Below, one piece after another: positions 5,453 to 8,886 of a stretch of 8,886 bases of DNA. The position numbers and the translations under genes were made by a program. The first letter of the stretch is position 1; the number at the start of each line of letters is the position of its first letter. The notes below the pieces were generated by a model that was given only the letters and a program-made list of their open reading frames with translations, did not search any database and was not told where the DNA came from. Location: the NCBI GenBank assembly GCA_023409615.1, contig JAEYRF010000205.1, positions 1 to 8,886 of the forward strand, read 5' to 3'. This stretch comes from Bacillota bacterium. GTDB taxonomy: Bacteria; Bacillota; Clostridia; Acetivibrionales; DTU013.

Positions 5453-5481
5453 AATATACTATAGTGGTATTATATTGTCAA
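5453..5481 (-). promoter_or_regulatory. Promoter of the membrane protein-marR operon, TTGACA-N17-TATATT
   Basis: On the minus strand a perfect -35 TTGACA (5481 to 5476), a 17-base spacer and TATATT (5458 to 5453, 5/6) form the best promoter in the window. The start would be near 5446, leaving a leader of about 30 bases. The palindrome ACTATAGT (5458-5465) lies in the spacer and first base of the -10, so a bound regulator would block polymerase. The -35 begins nine to ten bases after the metH stop codon, with no terminator between. Confidence 0.75.
5458..5467. promoter_or_regulatory. ACTATAGT operator copy, in the promoter core
   Basis: ACTATAGTGG, with the palindrome ACTATAGT at 5458-5465, placed over the spacer/-10 junction. 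Looser symmetry continues outward around the same centre, with ACAAT at 5445-5449 and ATTGT at 5474-5478. This is what a MarR-dimer site would look like, and the MarR gene is the second gene of the operon. Confidence 0.6.
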
Positions 5482-5490
5482 TACTTATTT

Positions 5491-7923
5491 TTAATTGTTT
5501 CTCATATCCTCCGTAAACCGCTTTGCAAGCTTCACCGCCTCATATGCATCCCCTGCATATCCATCAGCGCCGATTTCCCTGGCATACTCCGCATTCACAA
5601 CAGCCCCGCCGACGATGAATCTGCACCTGCATTTCTCTGCCCTTGCCAATTCTATCACTTCCCGCATTTCTACCATGGTCGTTGTCATAAGGGCTGATAA
5701 GCCAATGATCGAAGCATTTGTACGCTTCGCCTCATCCACAATCCTTCGCGCACTGACATCCTTGCCTAGATCATGGACCTGAAAACCATAATTTCTAAGC
5801 ATCAGTCCCACAATGTTTTTCCCTATATCGTGAATATCACCTTTCACAGTGGCAAGCACCACAACGGAAGCCTTGTCGACAGGTGCACCCGAGATATCCT
5901 GCTTTAGAAGAGGCTCGACATGTTCAAATCCCTTTTTCATAGTATGGGCACTTTGAATGAGCTGTGGAAGGAAGTATTTTTTTTCATCAAAAAGCTTCCC
6001 TACCTGATTAATAGCCGGAATTAGGAATAGATCCACAATGTCCCGGGGACCCATGTTTTCACTAATAGCTTTATCAACAAGAACGCCAATACCATCCTTG
6101 TCACCCTTTAGTACTGCATCATGAATCCTTTCGCCGGTCGTCTTATTCTCCGTCGTCTTGCAGACCTCACCGACAGGCGGCTTCTCCATGCCGGCTAATT
6201 GCGATATATAGTTTTTACTATTCACATCTTTTCCTGTCAAAACGTCACTGGCCAACTTGATGCTCATCAATAGATCACTGGAGGGATTAGCAATAGCCAT
6301 GGTCAGACCTCTGCCAATAGCCATGGACAAAAAGGCTGCGTTTATCCAGCCTCTTTCCGGAAGTCCAAAGGACACGTTAGAAAGGCCGACAATAGTATTG
6401 CAGCCAAATTCTCTGCTGCACCACTCGATCAAGTCCAAAGTCTCGACCGCAGCCTCCTGATTGGATGAAACCGTCATTACCAGCCCGTCAACGACAATAT
6501 CATTTTTCTGGTACCCATATTCAGACGCCTTGTCAAAGATATGCTTTACAATCTCCCGACGCTGCAAAGCCTTCTCTGGTACACCCTCATCGTTAAGCGG
6601 AAGCAATACAAACATTGCTCCGTATTTTGCCGCTACGGGAAGCAGCCTCTCCAGCTTGGCCTTCTCCTGCGATATGGAATTAATCAAAGCTCTTCCGGGA
6701 TAAATCCTCAGAGCCGCCTCCAGCACCTCCGGTGAGGAAGAATCTAAACTGAGCGGTGCATCACAGACCTCACCCAGCACCCCTATGGCAGCAATCATGA
6801 CCGACTTCTCGTCAATGCCGTGCATACCTACATTTACATCCAGAATATCCGCGCCCTTTTGTGTCTGCTCTATTGCCAGTCTCCTTATTTCTTGGGTTGA
6901 GCCTTCCTTCAATCCCGCCTGTAGCGTCTTTTTCCCTGTGGGATTGATCCGTTCGCCAACAACAGTAACAGGGGTATCTACACCAAAGAACACTGTTTTC
7001 CTTGATGAAGTGACAGCACTGTAAAGACTGCTGCTAATTGACATGGGCTTCAAATCCTTACAGCTTCGGCGCAGCTCCCGGACATATTCCGGTGAGGTCC
7101 CACAGCAGCCGCCCATCAGGTTTACACCAGCTTCAGCAAAGCTTCCCGCAAATTGTCCAAATTCATCAGCCTGCATATCAAAAACTGTCTTTCCATCAAT
7201 TAGCCGTGGAATTCCAGCATTCGGCTTGGCAAGCAGTGGCACTCGTGCATAAGGCTTCAACATTCTGATGATTTCCACCATTTGCAAAGGTCCGGTGGAG
7301 CAATTACAGCCCACAGCATCAGCGCCAAGGCTCTGGAGTGTGATCAGTGCTGTAATCGGATCTGTTCCCGTAAGCGTCCTCTGACCTTCATCAAATGTCA
7401 TGGTGACACATACCGGCAGGTCACAGCTCTCCTTCACAGCCAGCAATGCAGCTCTGGCCTCCTGTATATCCATCATCGTTTCGATAACGAACAGATCCAC
7501 TCCGCCTTCCAGCAGACCCCTGACCTGCTCCTTGTATATGTTCACACACTCTTCAAATGAGAGGTCACCCAATGGTTCAATGAACCTGCCTGTCGGTGCC
7601 ATATCTCCTGCCACAAGTGCATTTTCACCGGCGGCCTCTCTGGAAAGCTGTGCAAGTCTACGGTTGATTTCGACTGTATTATCACCAAGTCCAAACTCAT
7701 CCAGTTTGATCCTGGTTCCGCCGAATGTGCAGGTATATATCACATCTGATCCTGCGCTCACATATTCCTTCTGGATGTCGACAATAACCTCGGGGTGTTC
7801 AATCACCCACTGTTCAGGACAAATACCTGACGGCATCCCTCTCTTTTGCAGAAGCGTTCCGGTTGCTCCATCCAGGATCAATATCTTATTGGAAACCATC
7901 TCTTTAAATTGTGCTTTATTCAT
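5491..7923 (-). CDS. metH: Cobalamin-dependent methionine synthase, MetH without the reactivation domain
   Basis: An 810-residue cytoplasmic enzyme moving a methyl group from methyltetrahydrofolate through cobalamin to homocysteine. Domains in order: homocysteine-binding barrel (about 10-290) with zinc ligands Cys208 (GCNC) and Cys273-Cys274 (GGCCGT); pterin-binding barrel (about 315-570) with GERINPTGKK (323-332) and LDVNVG (361-366); helical cap (about 595-680); B12 domain (about 685-805) with D-x-H-x-x-G at Asp696, His698 and Gly701, His698 being the axial cobalt ligand. The C-terminal AdoMet domain of E. coli-type MetH (about 1230 residues) is absent; a separate protein upstream supplies it. 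The ATG at 7923 has AGAGGAG nine bases upstream; a TTG at 7932 directly abuts that site and is rejected. It starts five bases after the upstream stop, so the two are coupled. Confidence 0.95.
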   Translation of the reverse strand: MNKAQFKEMVSNKILILDGATGTLLQKRGMPSGICPEQWVIEHPEVIVDIQKEYVSAGSDVIYTCTFGGTRIKLDEFGLGDNTVEINRRLAQLSREAAGENALVAGDMAPTGRFIEPLGDLSFEECVNIYKEQVRGLLEGGVDLFVIETMMDIQEARAALLAVKESCDLPVCVTMTFDEGQRTLTGTDPITALITLQSLGADAVGCNCSTGPLQMVEIIRMLKPYARVPLLAKPNAGIPRLIDGKTVFDMQADEFGQFAGSFAEAGVNLMGGCCGTSPEYVRELRRSCKDLKPMSISSSLYSAVTSSRKTVFFGVDTPVTVVGERINPTGKKTLQAGLKEGSTQEIRRLAIEQTQKGADILDVNVGMHGIDEKSVMIAAIGVLGEVCDAPLSLDSSSPEVLEAALRIYPGRALINSISQEKAKLERLLPVAAKYGAMFVLLPLNDEGVPEKALQRREIVKHIFDKASEYGYQKNDIVVDGLVMTVSSNQEAAVETLDLIEWCSREFGCNTIVGLSNVSFGLPERGWINAAFLSMAIGRGLTMAIANPSSDLLMSIKLASDVLTGKDVNSKNYISQLAGMEKPPVGEVCKTTENKTTGERIHDAVLKGDKDGIGVLVDKAISENMGPRDIVDLFLIPAINQVGKLFDEKKYFLPQLIQSAHTMKKGFEHVEPLLKQDISGAPVDKASVVVLATVKGDIHDIGKNIVGLMLRNYGFQVHDLGKDVSARRIVDEAKRTNASIIGLSALMTTTMVEMREVIELARAEKCRCRFIVGGAVVNAEYAREIGADGYAGDAYEAVKLAKRFTEDMRNN

Positions 7924-7928
7924 CAGCT

Positions 7929-8570
7929 TCAACTCCTCTTCTCTTCCACACCTGCTAATGCAAGGACTGACTTTTCGGGCACCAGCATAAATTTTTCTGT
8001 AAGCGCCATATTCAGCCGATCCAGTTGAAGTGCATAAAAAATATCCTTCTGGTTGGCAAGTGGTAAATCACCAAAACCTGGGCTATACCTATGTTTGGTT
8101 AGTATTCTGCCCTCTCTGGCAAGAATTTTATCAACAAACTTCATCACCCAGTCCAGTGCGGCATCGGCAGTTTGAGATGCGACTGAATCGAGGACAAGGC
8201 CTTTGGCCGCATCGCCCTTTTCCACTTCAAATGCAATTCTGTCCACCACGTCTTTCCCCACCGTTGATGCCATAAGCAGCACAAATTGGCTGTCCTTCAG
8301 CAATTTTGCCAGGCTTTGGCTGCAAAAGCTGATTCCATTATCCAGCAAAACATTCTCGTTGTCCAGTGAAGCTATACGCGTGAACAAATATGCTCCTGCA
8401 GGCTTACACAAGCTGGCTCCAAGACTTATCACGTCTTCAATCAGAGACAGGTCACCCGGCTCCAGCGTGGTGGTTCCCTTTCTGTATCCTAGTCTGGACA
8501 GCACCATCTCCCTCTTTGGAATAGCAGGTATATTTCTAAAGTATTTAATTGTACCATTTAAGTTTTCCAT
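7929..8570 (-). CDS. Stand-alone MetH reactivation (AdoMet-binding) domain protein
   Basis: A 213-residue protein matching the activation domain of cobalamin-dependent methionine synthase, which binds S-adenosylmethionine and helps re-methylate oxidised cob(II)alamin. Recognisable parts are IPKREMVLSRLGYRKG near the N-terminus, GDAAKGLVLDSVASQTAD in the middle, and the AdoMet motif RYSPGFGDLP (161-170), which matches the R-x-x-P-G-Y motif of MetH but with Phe166 for Tyr. The end MLVPEKSVLALAGV is also typical. The ATG at 8570 is chosen because GGAG lies 12 bases upstream; a frame open from TTG at 8600 would add ten residues but has no ribosome binding site. It is the first gene of the metH pair, and its last codons carry the metH ribosome binding site. 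Confidence 0.88.
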   Translation of the reverse strand: MENLNGTIKYFRNIPAIPKREMVLSRLGYRKGTTTLEPGDLSLIEDVISLGASLCKPAGAYLFTRIASLDNENVLLDNGISFCSQSLAKLLKDSQFVLLMASTVGKDVVDRIAFEVEKGDAAKGLVLDSVASQTADAALDWVMKFVDKILAREGRILTKHRYSPGFGDLPLANQKDIFYALQLDRLNMALTEKFMLVPEKSVLALAGVEEKRS

Positions 8571-8694
8571 AGATTTTATCAACTCCAAAATTGTTACCAA
8601 AAATGTATAACTCAGTACTCATCATCAGAAGATGCGTATGGTATCTATATCCTCGTTATATTCATCCATTTTAAGATTATGTACAATCAAGTAC

Positions 8695-8723
8695 AGTTTA
8701 ATTGACTCAAAAGAAATAGTCAA
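8695..8723 (-). promoter_or_regulatory. Candidate promoter of the metH operon, TTGACT-N17-TAAACT
   Basis: On the minus strand TTGACT (8723 to 8718, 5/6) is followed by a 17-base spacer and TAAACT (8700 to 8695, 4/6). It would start near 8688 and leave a leader of about 118 bases before the activation-protein ATG. A small hairpin TGTAC/GTACA (8680-8684, 8691-8695) lies at the start point. No known riboswitch core is recognised in this leader. Confidence 0.45.
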
Positions 8724-8730
8724 CTAAAAT
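8702..8730 (+). promoter_or_regulatory. Candidate rightward promoter, TTGACT-N17-TAAAAT
   Basis: TTGACT (8702-8707, 5/6), a 17-base spacer and TAAAAT (8725-8730, 5/6). Its -35 is the mirror of the leftward -35 (TTGACT/AGTCAA inverted repeat, 8702-8707 and 8718-8723), so the two promoters are back to back and overlap. It would transcribe toward the right edge, where no open reading frame starts within the window. Confidence 0.4.
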
Positions 8731-8747
8731 TAATTGGTTTTGCTCAA

Positions 8748-8777
8748 TTACTTTCAACACCTCATTTGAAAAAGTAA
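8748..8777 (-). repeat. Hairpin 2 near the right edge, overlapping hairpin 1
   Basis: Arms TTACTTT (8748-8754) and AAAGTAA (8771-8777), with CAA/TTG (8755-8757, 8766-8768) continuing the stem past a two-base bulge, loop of eight. Read on the minus strand, one arm takes up the TTTTT run that follows hairpin 1, and the two hairpins share 8775-8777, so they exclude each other at their bases. Confidence 0.4.
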
Positions 8778-8811
8778 ATTCCACCCCAATTTCACCAGGT
8801 AGCGGAATTTA
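8775..8811 (-). terminator. Terminator-like hairpin 1 near the right edge
   Basis: Arms TAAATTCC (8775-8782) and GGAATTTA (8804-8811) are perfectly complementary. On the minus strand G-U pairs lengthen the stem to about 11 bp, and to 13 with one bulge; these positions mismatch on the plus strand, so the structure favours leftward RNA. The bases CTTTTTC follow on the minus strand. It could end a leftward gene beyond the edge or be an attenuator before metH. The U-run is short and the stem base is AT-rich, so the call is tentative. Confidence 0.4.
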
Positions 8812-8853
8812 GTTCTGCAAATTAAGGGAAATGGGAAACGTGGAAGTTACTTT

Positions 8854-8867
8854 TGCAAACATTTGCA
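8854..8867. repeat. Palindrome TGCAAA-CA-TTTGCA
   Basis: Two perfectly complementary six-base arms around a two-base centre, 20 bases from the right edge. Its form is that of a repressor or activator site for a gene beyond the window, but there is no context to name the factor. The rest of 8571-8886 has no supportable gene. Confidence 0.3.
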
Positions 8868-8886
8868 TCATGTGATATTCGTCAAC

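Noticed and set aside
7400..7990. 196-codon plus-strand frame opposite metH
   Set aside because: It mirrors the highly conserved homocysteine-binding domain of MetH and has low-complexity Ser/Pro-rich composition typical of an antisense shadow.
8203..8610. 135-codon plus-strand frame opposite the activation-protein gene
   Set aside because: It is antisense to a clearly recognised protein and shows no family features.
8571..8700. SAM (S-box), T-box or other known riboswitch in the metH leader
   Set aside because: No S-box core, T-box sequence or other recognised aptamer motif is seen on the minus strand; only short hairpins are present.
8790..8886. Possible cobalamin riboswitch on the plus strand, suggested by GGT, a small hairpin, then TTAAGGGAA at 8798-8830
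   Set aside because: The defining parts after GGGAA (GGTG...TCC and the B12-box region with CCCGC and ACTGT) are not found, and the strand points away from metH. A covariance-model search of a longer segment would settle it.
1..8886. Mobile elements, CRISPR arrays, tRNA or rRNA genes
   Set aside because: No transposase, integrase, regularly spaced repeats, or recognisable structural RNA were seen on either strand.

Overview
The window looks like a piece of a low-GC, anaerobic Firmicutes (Clostridia-type) chromosome. Evidence for this is AT-rich spacers, strong purine-rich ribosome binding sites, a Feo ferrous-iron importer with the small Cys-rich partner seen in Firmicutes, a desulfoferrodoxin-type superoxide reductase (an enzyme of anaerobes), and a cobalamin-dependent methionine synthase whose reactivation domain is a separate protein. 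I cannot name a species. I see no mobile element, rRNA, tRNA or CRISPR.

Layout. 1-186: spacer with a possible leftward promoter and ribosome binding site for a gene that starts at the very edge. 187-564 (-): short DtxR-family metal-dependent repressor. 565-843: divergent control region with two nearly identical 14-bp palindromic boxes and two candidate promoters. 844-3334 (+): feoA, feoB (4-nt overlap) and a 53-residue FeoB-associated Cys-rich membrane protein at 3173-3334, preceded by a 10-codon reading frame with its own strong ribosome binding site. 3362-4303 (-): desulfoferrodoxin then an Ohr/OsmC-family hydroperoxide reductase, convergent with feo. 4453-5416 (-): an unrecognised four-helix membrane protein overlapping a MarR-family regulator, driven by a good promoter with two copies of the palindrome ACTATAGT. 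5491-8570 (-): a MetH reactivation-domain protein followed 5 nt later by an 810-residue MetH (homocysteine, folate, cap and B12 domains). 8571-8886: gene-free, with back-to-back promoters and overlapping hairpins.

How it fits together. The DtxR-type repressor carries the Cys-Glu-His metal set of iron-sensing DtxR rather than the Glu-type MntR set, and the boxes beside it sit in the feo promoter region, so iron-dependent repression of feo is the simplest reading. The superoxide reductase is itself iron-dependent and makes peroxide; Ohr removes organic peroxides, so the two form a small oxygen-defence unit. The MarR gene probably controls its own operon and might also serve the defence genes next to it. 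MetH and its partner together make a complete methionine synthase split over two proteins.

Three start codons were moved inward from the longest possible frames because the longer starts lie in or directly against the ribosome binding site (ohr 3781, metH 7923, activation protein 8570). No clearly novel multi-gene system is visible. The most interesting points are the operator/hairpin arrangement before the membrane protein-MarR operon, the insertion with two extra cysteines in the superoxide reductase, the small reading frame before the Cys-rich protein, and the leader-like hairpins near the right edge.
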